Both the position numbers and the translations under genes were made by a program. Under the pieces are notes generated by a model that saw only the letters and a program-made list of their open reading frames with translations, did no database searches and was not told the origin of the DNA. Source: JAVBNU01 sp964617065 (lineage in GTDB: Bacteria > Cyanobacteriota > Vampirovibrionia > Gastranaerophilales > Gastranaerophilaceae). From it: a DNA stretch of 14,344 nt. Positions 7,865-14,344 of the stretch are shown here, piece by piece; the first letter of the stretch is position 1, and each line of letters starts with the position of its first letter. The stretch spans positions 1 through 14,344 of the forward strand of contig CAZTVM010000048.1 in the NCBI GenBank assembly GCA_964617065.1, in the 5' to 3' direction.

Positions 7865-8409
7865 ATGGTAGCAGTTAACGGAAATGACAACTTTTTTAAA
7901 AATTACAACAGTGGTATTGATACAACTAAAGGTGTAGACAAAAACAAAATCAGTGAAAAAGCAGAAAGTAATGTTTCACAAACATCTCAACAGTTACAAG
8001 AAGGTCTGTCAAATTTTAGTGGAAATGAAAATGCACCTGTAGATTCATTTGTAAAAAATACATCAGCAACAAAACCTGACGCTAAGCCTGATAAAAAACC
8101 TGACAAAAAACCTACTGAAAAACCTGATATGAAGCCGGATGAAAAAAAAGAAATTAAGCCTGAAGGAATTGCTACAGGTGATACAAACGGAAGTAACTCT
8201 TTAGGTAATAGCGCAGGAAATGTAAATAGTGATACAGGAAATAGCTATGCAACTGCTGACGCTGCTGGCAGTTCAAATGCTGATAGCAAAGGGCAAGGTA
8301 TGGATTTGTCGCAAAAAAGTCTTTCAGAGCTCGTACAAATGGCAAATGACGCAGAAGGACAATATAAAGGAAAAATAACAGGTGCTATTCAAGAAAAAAT
8401 TGCTTCAAA
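7865..8409 (+). CDS. KPD-repeat, low-complexity protein of unknown function (operon gene 3), 3' cut by gap
   Basis: The start ATG 7865 follows AAAAGGAG at 7851-7858, 38 bp after the previous gene. 181 codons are readable before the run of Ns; the C-terminus is lost in the gap. The protein opens with MVAVNGND, recalling MVAQANS of the first operon gene. It has a Ser/Asn/Gln-rich segment, the tetrapeptide repeat at residues 70-101, a Gly/Asn/Ser/Ala-rich stretch, and then the shared helical motif at the visible end (KSLSELVQMAND... then GAIQEKIA). It is hydrophilic throughout, with no signal peptide. Membership of the same family as the two preceding genes is inferred from the motif, composition and operon position. 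Confidence 0.75.
8072..8167 (+). repeat. Eight-unit 12-bp in-frame repeat encoding KPDx tetrapeptides
   Basis: Eight consecutive tetrapeptides in strict register: KPDA, KPDK, KPDK, KPTE, KPDM, KPDE, KKEI and KPEG. Codons vary (CCT/CCG, GAC/GAT, AAA/AAG), so the peptide pattern is better kept than the DNA. This would be an extended, Pro-rich, charged linker, like those that span cell walls or separate domains. Confidence 0.85.
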
Positions 8410-8419
8410 NNNNNNNNNN
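8410..8419. other. Assembly gap (10 N)
   Basis: Exactly ten Ns, a size often used as a placeholder for unknown length. The gene before it lacks its end and the L18 fragment after it lacks about its first three quarters, so the true missing length must exceed 10 bp or the join is wrong. Confidence 0.98.
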
Positions 8420-8519
8420 TAAAATTAAGAAAGTAGTATTTGATCGTGGAGGATATCTATACCATGGACGTGTACAAGCATTAGCTGATGCTGCTCGTTC
8501 AAAAGGTTTGGAATTCTAG
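8420..8519 (+). CDS. rplR: Ribosomal protein L18, C-terminal fragment (5' end lost in gap)
   Basis: The reading frame after the gap gives 32 codons ending at TAG 8517-8519. They contain VVFDRGGYLYHGRV and ALADAARSKGLEF, the hallmark C-terminus of bacterial L18, which binds 5S rRNA in the large subunit. L18 is usually near 120 residues, so roughly the first 90 are missing. In most bacteria rpsE follows rplR in the spc operon; here a 28-codon ORF and a terminator follow. The fragment itself looks intact and functional in sequence, so truncation by the assembly gap is likelier than a pseudogene. Confidence 0.92.
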
Positions 8520-8530
8520 GGAGGAAAGAC

Positions 8531-8617
8531 ATGGAAGAAAATAAAAATGAAAATCAGGATACGCCTGACTATGCAAAAGCAATAGAGCTACTTGGTAAGG
8601 AAAACAAATTAGGTTAA
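8531..8617 (+). CDS. Small 28-aa ORF after rplR, unknown
   Basis: ATG 8531 is preceded by a strong GGGAGG (8519-8524) whose first base is the last base of the rplR stop codon, an arrangement typical of translational coupling. The peptide begins MEENKNENQDTPDY and ends LLGKENKLG, followed by tandem TAA stops. It is acidic at the N-terminus and helical in the second half. It does not resemble S5, the expected neighbour, although an S5 N-terminal tail truncated by misassembly cannot be excluded. A rho-independent terminator follows 21 bp later. Confidence 0.5.
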   Translation: MEENKNENQDTPDYAKAIELLGKENKLG

Positions 8618-8638
8618 TAAAAATTATATTAGCTATAC

Positions 8639-8675
8639 AAAAAACGTCCTATTCTACCTGATAGGACGTTTTTTT
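8639..8675 (+). terminator. Rho-independent terminator
   Basis: A perfect 14-bp stem (AAAAAACGTCCTAT / ATAGGACGTTTTTT) around the 8-base loop TCTACCTG ends in a T run. The flanking A and T tracts would let it work in both directions. It closes the rplR/small ORF transcript and insulates glyA. Confidence 0.93.
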
Positions 8676-8733
8676 ATATTATAAATCTTTTGTGTAAAAC
8701 TATTAATACAAGTACTTTAAAAATATTTTGGTT

Positions 8734-8739
8734 TATAAT
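8734..8739 (+). promoter_or_regulatory. Candidate -10 box for glyA
   Basis: A perfect TATAAT lies 40 bp before the glyA start, downstream of the terminator. No convincing -35 box sits at the usual spacing, so this is a weak call resting mainly on position. Confidence 0.4.
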
Positions 8740-8778
8740 AGATTATAAAGTGAGGTTATTTAACAAGAGGGAGTGTAT

Positions 8779-10014
8779 ATGGAACTTGATATAATAAGAA
8801 AGCAAGACGCAGAGATAGCTGGGTTAATAGAAAAAGAGCTTGATCGTCAACGTACAACAATTGAACTTATAGCAAGCGAAAATTTCACGTCTAAAGCTGT
8901 CATGGCAGCATGTGGCACAGTGCTAACTAATAAATACGCAGAAGGAAAGCCTCAAAAACGATTTTACAATGGTTGCGAAGTTATAGACGAAATTGAAACT
9001 ATTGCGCAAGAAAGAGCAAAAAAATTGTTTGGAGTCGACCATGCAAATGTACAACCGCATAGTGGTGCGCAGGCAAATATGGCGGTCTTTTTGTACCTAT
9101 TGAAACCGGGAGATAAAGTTCTTGGCATGGATTTGTCTAACGGAGGTCACCTTTCTCATGGTTCCCCAGTAAATTTTTCAGGCATGTATTTTGATGTAAA
9201 AAGTTACGGTATAGATGAAAATGGCTATATAGATTACGATGATGTAAAAAAAATGGCTGAACTGCATAAGCCAAAGCTTATTATATGTGGCGCCAGTAAT
9301 TATTCAAAAATAATTGATTTTAAGAAATTTCGTGAGATAGCAGACTCTGTTGGTGCGTATTTATTGGCAGATATTGCGCATATTGCAGGACTAGTCGCTG
9401 CTGGATTACACCCATCGCCTGTTGGTCACGCTCAATTTATAACTACCACTACTCACAAAACTCTTAGAGGTCCTCGAGGAGGAATCACCATGTGTGATGA
9501 GGAGCATGCTGCAGGCATAGACAAGGCTATATTCCCAGGCATGCAAGGTGGACCCTTGGAACATATTATTGCAGGGAAAGCTATAGCTTTGGGTGAAGCT
9601 TTACAGCCGGAGTTTAAAATTTATGCAGAACAAGTTGTTAAAAATGCTAAAACGTTGGCTAATACATTGATGGAAGAAGGTATTGATATTGTTGGCGGAG
9701 GTACTGAAAATCATCTTATGACTGTTGATTTACGTAAATTCAACAAAACAGGCAAAGATATTGCAAATATTCTTGAAAAAGTAGGCATAACAGCTAACAA
9801 AAATACTGTTCCTAATGACCCACAATCACCTTTTGTTACAAGCGGAATAAGACTAGGCACTCCAGCTATAACGACAAGGGGTTTCAAAGAAGCTGATATG
9901 GTTGAAGTTGCTAAAATAATTGCTTCTGCTATTATAGCTTCTGATGATGAAGTCGCTCTTACTAATTTACGTGAACGTTCGTTTAAACTATGTAACAAAT
10001 ACCAATTGTACTAA
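8779..10014 (+). CDS. glyA: Serine hydroxymethyltransferase
   Basis: PLP enzyme that interconverts serine and glycine while charging tetrahydrofolate to 5,10-methylene-THF, the main source of cytosolic one-carbon units. At 411 aa it is full length (usual 410-420). The N-terminal IELIASENFTS and KYAEGKP segments, HSGAQANM, the LLADIAHIAGLVAAG Asp-His cofactor region and TTTTHKTLRGPRGG with Schiff-base K227 are all present. I chose ATG 8779: AGAGGG (8766-8771) is well spaced from it, whereas the longer GTG start at 8773 would overlap that ribosome binding site. It follows a terminator and begins a new transcript with the glycan gene 8 bp downstream. Nothing unusual in its residues. Confidence 0.97.
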   Translation: MELDIIRKQDAEIAGLIEKELDRQRTTIELIASENFTSKAVMAACGTVLTNKYAEGKPQKRFYNGCEVIDEIETIAQERAKKLFGVDHANVQPHSGAQANMAVFLYLLKPGDKVLGMDLSNGGHLSHGSPVNFSGMYFDVKSYGIDENGYIDYDDVKKMAELHKPKLIICGASNYSKIIDFKKFREIADSVGAYLLADIAHIAGLVAAGLHPSPVGHAQFITTTTHKTLRGPRGGITMCDEEHAAGIDKAIFPGMQGGPLEHIIAGKAIALGEALQPEFKIYAEQVVKNAKTLANTLMEEGIDIVGGGTENHLMTVDLRKFNKTGKDIANILEKVGITANKNTVPNDPQSPFVTSGIRLGTPAITTRGFKEADMVEVAKIIASAIIASDDEVALTNLRERSFKLCNKYQLY

Positions 10015-10022
10015 GGAATTTT

Positions 10023-11069
10023 ATGACAGTAATAAAACTTGCAGATTCACATATAATAGGACTAGTTGTTTCCTACCTGCTAGGTGTGTTTATTGTGCCG
10101 TTTGTAATTCAATTTTCTAAGGAAAAAGGTCTAGTCGACAAGCCTAATGCACGAAAAATTCACTCAAAACCAATTTCAAGGTTGGGAGGTATAGCTATTT
10201 GGCTCAGCACTATGATGACGTTTTTATTTCTGATCTTGTTGAGCTTTTATCCATACGGGAAGTTGCTTTCTGGTATTCTTTTGGGCAGTTCCATGATGTT
10301 TTTACTGGGACTTATGGACGATATTTACGGATTGAGCGCAAAATTTAAGTTGCTAATTCAACTCACAATAGCTTCTATTGTTTTTTTATTGGGGATACAA
10401 ATTGAAACGATTTACATTCCTTCCAATGCCCCTATAGTACTCCCGACATTGTTTTCATATATTGTAACAGTGCTATGGATTGTAGGAATTAGTAACGCAG
10501 TCAATTTTATCGATGGTATCGATGGACTTGCAGGTTCAGTGGTTACTATGAGTTCTGTAACATTGGGAATTATAGCTGTAGCTGTAGCAAGCGATAACAT
10601 CAGCGCATTAATTGCTTTTATTCTAGCCGGTTCAATGCTCGCCTTTTTAACATACAATTTTAATCCTGCCAAAATTTTTATGGGCGACTCAGGCGCATTA
10701 TTTTCCGGTTTTTTACTCGCAACTCTTTCTATAACTGGGGTCATAAAATCAGCAACCTTGGCATTTGTCCCATTATTTATCCTTGCAGTGCCGATTGTCG
10801 ATATAATATTTTCTTCTACACGAAGGATTTTGAAGGGTACGTCGCCATTTGTAGCCGATGCTGAACATATACACCATAAATTATTAAAAGCCGGATTTTC
10901 ACAAAATTTTACTGTTCTCATTCTTGCTTCTGTAGCTTTGCTATCAGGTGTTTTAGCCATTTATTTAAGCGATTCATCGCTATTAAAATATTTGTTGTGT
11001 ATTCTGGCAATTTCAGCAATAATGCTCTTGCTGAATTTATATGCGAAAAATAAAAACCAAAATAAATGA
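10023..11069 (+). CDS. tagO: Undecaprenyl-phosphate GlcNAc-1-phosphate transferase (TagO/WecA-like)
   Basis: Polytopic membrane enzyme of the MraY/WecA/TagO family (GT4-type phosphoglycosyl transferase) that starts surface glycan synthesis by moving a sugar-1-phosphate, usually GlcNAc, from UDP onto undecaprenyl phosphate. 348 aa, normal length, about ten hydrophobic helices. Family motifs: DKPNARKIHSKPISRLGG near residue 38, D99-D100 in GLMDDIYG (Mg site), N158AVNFIDGIDGLAG, F-M-G-D222-S in the second loop, and H282IHH, the histidine motif that separates TagO/WecA from MraY. ATG 10023 follows AAGGAA that overlaps the glyA stop, so the two genes are probably cotranscribed and coupled. tagO and wecA are orthologous names and the final polymer (teichoic acid-like, O-antigen or other) cannot be deduced. 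Confidence 0.93.
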   Translation: MTVIKLADSHIIGLVVSYLLGVFIVPFVIQFSKEKGLVDKPNARKIHSKPISRLGGIAIWLSTMMTFLFLILLSFYPYGKLLSGILLGSSMMFLLGLMDDIYGLSAKFKLLIQLTIASIVFLLGIQIETIYIPSNAPIVLPTLFSYIVTVLWIVGISNAVNFIDGIDGLAGSVVTMSSVTLGIIAVAVASDNISALIAFILAGSMLAFLTYNFNPAKIFMGDSGALFSGFLLATLSITGVIKSATLAFVPLFILAVPIVDIIFSSTRRILKGTSPFVADAEHIHHKLLKAGFSQNFTVLILASVALLSGVLAIYLSDSSLLKYLLCILAISAIMLLLNLYAKNKNQNK

Positions 11070-11131
11070 AATAAATGAAATACTGCATTGTGAAAGACAT
11101 AGTGAATTTTTTAGTTGTTATGATGTAAATA

Positions 11132-11148
11132 TTTGTAAATTTTACAAA
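11132..11148. promoter_or_regulatory. 17-bp dyad, operator-like
   Basis: TTTGTAAA and TTTACAAA flank a single T, an 8-bp perfect inverted repeat with no room for a hairpin loop. It lies 70 bp before the ATG at 11219, where a dimeric regulator could sit. The sequence is AT-rich enough for this to be chance. Confidence 0.3.
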
Positions 11149-11218
11149 ATTTGCTAACAAACAAAAAAAATTACGAGCATTGTATGTCCAGATAATAATT
11201 ATTATTAAAGAGGAAAAA

Positions 11219-12271
11219 ATGGATTACCCTGTATCATCGCCGTTATCCAATATTAGGTATTTTGAACAACCAGCAAGCATGCAAGATGTTCATCCAAAAG
11301 ATACCGTAATGAAAAATACTCCGTTAACTAATGCAAATATTTTTGCCACAAGGTTTGCTGATGCTTGCACTGTATATACTGCAAAAGGACTAAAAGGCGA
11401 TAAAAATTCTAATTTTTATGAGTTTTTAACATTAGGCATGGTACCCTACACAATTGGTAGCATCATGCTTATATCATTGTTTAATGCTGCAACTCGTCAT
11501 TTTAACAGTCGAGATGCAGCCAACGCTTCAAAAATTGGTATAAAAGCCGGTTTAGGCGTTATTTTTTACGCTTTGGCTAAAAACTTTTCGAAAAAATTAG
11601 TCGATACACCTGTAAAAATGGCAACTGGTATTGATGTAAACTTGCCTTACAAAAAAATTGTGCATGAACTACCAGAGCCAGGGAATAATGATCCCATAAG
11701 AAAAGAATATCACAGAGTACAGGAAAGTATTGAGTTCCCACGGAGTTCAGATATGTTTCCGAATTATAAAGCAGGACCGAATCAAGTAAACAATCGTTTT
11801 GATAAAATAGCGAAAAAGCTCGGACACAAAGAAGAATTAGTTGATTCAGATCAATTGGTCAAACCTAAAATTCGTGAAATAGTAACGAAAACTAAAACCC
11901 TTACTTATTTAACTCAGTACTTGTGGGCATTTTTAGGCGTAGGACTTGCGTTTCAGTCGCCATGGGAGCGATATGTTGATCCAAAGGGCTCGTTACCTTG
12001 GACTGGTGGTAATTGGAGTGGAACTATAAAAAATACTTTTAATAAGCTTAAACATGGTTTTTCGCCGAGTGGTATTAAATTCTTTGGTCAAACTTTTTGG
12101 GATAGTGCGAAAGAATTTCATCAATCCACTGCCGGAAAAATCGGTTTTTACACAACGGTTGCTGTAACTGCCCTTGGTACAGCAAAAATAATAAATGATG
12201 CTTGGAAAAAAGATAGACCTGTGTCAGGAGAAAATAAAATTGATCCACAGAAAGATTACACGGTGAGTTAG
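11219..12271 (+). CDS. Membrane protein of unknown function (first of an abutting pair)
   Basis: 350 aa from ATG 11219, which has AAAGAGG (11207-11213) at good spacing; an upstream in-frame TTG at 11180 has no such site. The first 60 residues are soluble (MDYPVSSPLSN...). Hydrophobic segments lie at about 67-95 and 103-122, then a soluble part with PVKMATGIDV and SSDMFPNYKAGP, another hydrophobic segment at about 226-245 followed by SPWERYVDPKG, and a last one at about 305-325. The C-terminus is Lys/Asp-rich. There is no Sec signal peptide and no enzymatic motif. Its stop abuts the start of the next gene, so the two are translated together. The segment order repeats in that neighbour. I do not recognise the family; a membrane complex subunit is the plain inference. 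Confidence 0.8.
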   Translation: MDYPVSSPLSNIRYFEQPASMQDVHPKDTVMKNTPLTNANIFATRFADACTVYTAKGLKGDKNSNFYEFLTLGMVPYTIGSIMLISLFNAATRHFNSRDAANASKIGIKAGLGVIFYALAKNFSKKLVDTPVKMATGIDVNLPYKKIVHELPEPGNNDPIRKEYHRVQESIEFPRSSDMFPNYKAGPNQVNNRFDKIAKKLGHKEELVDSDQLVKPKIREIVTKTKTLTYLTQYLWAFLGVGLAFQSPWERYVDPKGSLPWTGGNWSGTIKNTFNKLKHGFSPSGIKFFGQTFWDSAKEFHQSTAGKIGFYTTVAVTALGTAKIINDAWKKDRPVSGENKIDPQKDYTVS

Positions 12272-14344
12272 ATGATAGAACCATTGAAAGATTATAAATC
12301 AGTAAATAGCTTTCCGGTCGCTCATCCGAAGAAATTTGAGTTAACAACAGATACTACCGGTCGTGTCAGACCTTTGCCGCCAAATGGTCATTTGTGTAAC
12401 GATAAGTTTGCTGATAAACCTAAAATAATGATGAATGATTTTATTAAAGACGTTAAAAATATTCGTCATGGTATGAACGGTAAGCTTAATGACAATGATT
12501 TAGGGCGAATTAACGATGTAGGAATGAAATTAGGTGGGCTTGCAATAGCAATGTATCTAGCTGTAAAGAAAACTACTCCTTTGCAAAAAGCAATGGAATT
12601 CGTCGGTTTTGGTACATTTTTTGCCTCAATGGCGATTTGGCCTAAAGTCATGATAGAAAAACCAATTGAGTGGATGCATGGTATTAATATTCATAAAAAA
12701 TACGTTGATAGTCATGGACGTAAAAAGCCGTTTTTCCTCGATCCCCAGTATTTACCTTGGGATTTGTATACACATGAACAAAAAGAACAACTTGCTGATA
12801 AGATGAAAATCCCTAAAAATATTCCAAACAGGCATGATTTGATGCAAGAAAAAAGTAAAAAAATAGCTATTCAAGGAAATACACTTTGGATGTTAACAGC
12901 TGGTTTTGCGACACCACTAATGACTGCGTTGGCGTGTAATAGATTTGAAAAATTTATTTTACCTATACAAGAAAAATATAGAGTTGGAAAAGCGAAAAAA
13001 GAATTTGAAAATCTGGACAAACAAGTTCCAAGGTATATTGACGGTACTCGTGAGAAAAATTTGATGAGCTATCTGAACGAGAACAAAGGTTGTGAAATGA
13101 CAAATCCGATGTTTGAACGTGTAGCTGCGTTATTACAACCTAAAACTGATGTAACACTTTTAGACCCTATAAAAGATGATTTAAGAACATCGATTTTTGC
13201 ACCGCAAGATACACGTGTTAGTGTAGACCCCAAAGTACTTGTCGATAAATTATTTGAGACAGAAATAATTCATGACAATGTAACAGGTAAAAGCAGTAAA
13301 ATTTCTGATATAATTATACAAGCCAGCAAAGATTTAGAACAAACAGAAGATTTATTCAAAGTACCTACGAAAAAAGCTCCAAAAAGTGTAAAAAAAGAGG
13401 TTACATCTGTAGATAATGACGCCATTTTGAAACCGATAAAAGACGCTTTAGTCGAAAACTTCAGTAAAAATGCCAATGGTGATAAAGTCATTGTAGACAG
13501 CACATCTGTGCAAGATTTTAAATCTGTGATTGAAAGCGCAATGCAGGAAACATCAATCAGTTCAGATAAAAAAGTATTATTTACTGAAAAGCTAGGTGAA
13601 GCCTTAGAAAATTTCTATGCAGAACGAAAGACCCCCAGACTTGATGGTACAGCAATTGAACGTTTAAAAGTATTTAACGAAAGATTTAGTGAAATTGAAG
13701 CTCGAGATGTAGCTATAACTAAACATGCTAATGTTTTTGTCGGTGACTTAGCAGAAAGTGTGATAGCTAACAGTTGGAATAAAATTACTGAGACATTTAT
13801 AAGTGATTTAAAATTTTCATCAAAGGAATTTGATATTTTATTCACAGCTTACCCTAATTATACTAACCACAAACCGGCAACGGAGCTTATTGATAAAAAA
13901 ATACAAGGTGTTGTAGCGAATGAAAAATCATTTACGAGAACATTAAGTCACTTAGCCGCAAATATTACTCATTATGACAAAATATTGAGTGACGATTATA
14001 TGTTAAGTGTATACACAAAATTTGATGAAATATCAGACAACTCCGCTACGATATTGCGTAGATTGGGTTTTGAGAAATCAGCAGATAAAGTTGCTGGAAC
14101 AAAAGCGGGTAATGCTATTCATGCCTATCGTTTGAAAATATTTGAAGCGTTTGGAATTTCCGCATCTGACTATAAAAGAGCAATTTACTGTGATAATTTG
14201 CCACCAGAGTCAATGCTTTCAAACCAATTTATTAAAATAGGCGAAAGTCCTGAATTACTTGCTAAAACTCGGCAAAATCTATTAACATTGATGGATGGCG
14301 ATATACAAATACCACTTTCAAGAGAGTTGCGCAAGGTTAAAGAC
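12272..14344 (+). CDS. Large membrane-anchored helical protein of unknown function, 3' partial
   Basis: The ATG at 12272 directly follows the TAG of the previous gene; GGTGAG (12262-12267) inside that gene is its ribosome binding site. The frame stays open for 691 codons to the window end, so the C-terminus is missing. N-terminal 85 residues soluble with RPLPPNGHLCNDKFADKP; hydrophobic stretch about 88-125; then PIEWMHGINIHKKYVD, DPQYLPWDLYT and KEQLADKMKI; second hydrophobic segment about 202-222 followed by NRFEKFILP. From about 230 onward it is a long soluble, Lys/Asp/Glu-rich, mainly helical region without recognised domains. It has a layout like the preceding gene. No catalytic motif, signal peptide or known family is visible. 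A two-component membrane assembly with a large soluble arm is a reasonable guess. Confidence 0.8.
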   Translation, partial: MIEPLKDYKSVNSFPVAHPKKFELTTDTTGRVRPLPPNGHLCNDKFADKPKIMMNDFIKDVKNIRHGMNGKLNDNDLGRINDVGMKLGGLAIAMYLAVKKTTPLQKAMEFVGFGTFFASMAIWPKVMIEKPIEWMHGINIHKKYVDSHGRKKPFFLDPQYLPWDLYTHEQKEQLADKMKIPKNIPNRHDLMQEKSKKIAIQGNTLWMLTAGFATPLMTALACNRFEKFILPIQEKYRVGKAKKEFENLDKQVPRYIDGTREKNLMSYLNENKGCEMTNPMFERVAALLQPKTDVTLLDPIKDDLRTSIFAPQDTRVSVDPKVLVDKLFETEIIHDNVTGKSSKISDIIIQASKDLEQTEDLFKVPTKKAPKSVKKEVTSVDNDAILKPIKDALVENFSKNANGDKVIVDSTSVQDFKSVIESAMQETSISSDKKVLFTEKLGEALENFYAERKTPRLDGTAIERLKVFNERFSEIEARDVAITKHANVFVGDLAESVIANSWNKITETFISDLKFSSKEFDILFTAYPNYTNHKPATELIDKKIQGVVANEKSFTRTLSHLAANITHYDKILSDDYMLSVYTKFDEISDNSATILRRLGFEKSADKVAGTKAGNAIHAYRLKIFEAFGISASDYKRAIYCDNLPPESMLSNQFIKIGESPELLAKTRQNLLTLMDGDIQIPLSRELRKVKD

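Noticed and set aside
8072..8167. KPDK repeats as a sign of TonB
   Set aside because: There is no N-terminal membrane helix and no TonB C-terminal domain is visible; the repeat is only a linker-like segment.
4922..8409. Type III secretion or flagellar substrate operon
   Set aside because: Composition alone recalls needle-length or hook-length proteins, but no secretion-apparatus gene or specific motif is present in the window.
8773..8781. GTG start for glyA two codons upstream
   Set aside because: It would overlap the Shine-Dalgarno sequence; ATG 8779 has proper spacing and matches the family N-terminus.
10412..10960. Minus-strand 182-aa ORF inside the TagO-like gene
   Set aside because: It lies wholly opposite a gene with all family motifs, shows no domain of its own, and has no promoter or ribosome binding site.

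Overview
This is an AT-rich bacterial window that uses the standard genetic code. It looks like scaffolded, probably metagenome-derived sequence, because a 10-N assembly gap lies at 8410-8419. A bacterial-type ribosomal protein L18 tail, serine hydroxymethyltransferase (glyA) and a TagO/WecA-type glycan initiating transferase show a bacterium with a polyprenyl-phosphate-based surface polysaccharide pathway. The general look of the proteins (long Lys/Asn/Ser/Thr/Gln-rich helical proteins, and paired membrane proteins of no known family) reminds me of gut Vampirovibrionia (Gastranaerophilales, 'Melainabacteria'). That is an impression, not a demonstrated placement.

Left part (1-4576): the most unusual locus. 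A very large protein, open at the left edge, ends at 2934. It carries in order a possible HExxH zincin-like segment, a well-formed HD phosphohydrolase domain, a kinase-fold-like segment and a C-terminal R-S-E type ADP-ribosyltransferase (ART) domain. Facing it, 28 bp away and on the other strand, is an ADP-ribosylglycohydrolase of the DraG/ARH type. A writer of ADP-ribose beside an eraser suggests a modification/reversal or toxin/antidote pair. The hydrolase has one conserved metal-site Asp replaced by Ser, and the ART has Ala where many Arg-specific enzymes have the first Glu of ExE.

Middle part (4577-8409): an AT-rich intergenic region of 345 bp ends in a perfect hairpin next to a strong ribosome binding site. 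Three co-directional genes follow, spaced as an operon. All encode hydrophilic, low-complexity to coiled-coil proteins without recognisable Sec signals. They share a short helical motif and look like divergent members of one family of unknown function. The third is cut by the assembly gap and contains an eight-unit KPDx repeat.

Right part (8420-14344): immediately after the gap comes the last 32 codons of rplR (L18). It is followed not by rpsE but by a 28-codon ORF with a strong ribosome binding site, and then a rho-independent terminator. The gap join is therefore suspicious. glyA and a tagO/wecA-like gene form a tight pair. After them are two abutting genes for membrane-anchored proteins of unknown function, the second running off the right edge. 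These two share the same layout of hydrophobic segments and interspersed motifs and may be ancient paralogues. I saw no tRNA, rRNA, CRISPR array, insertion sequence or phage gene.
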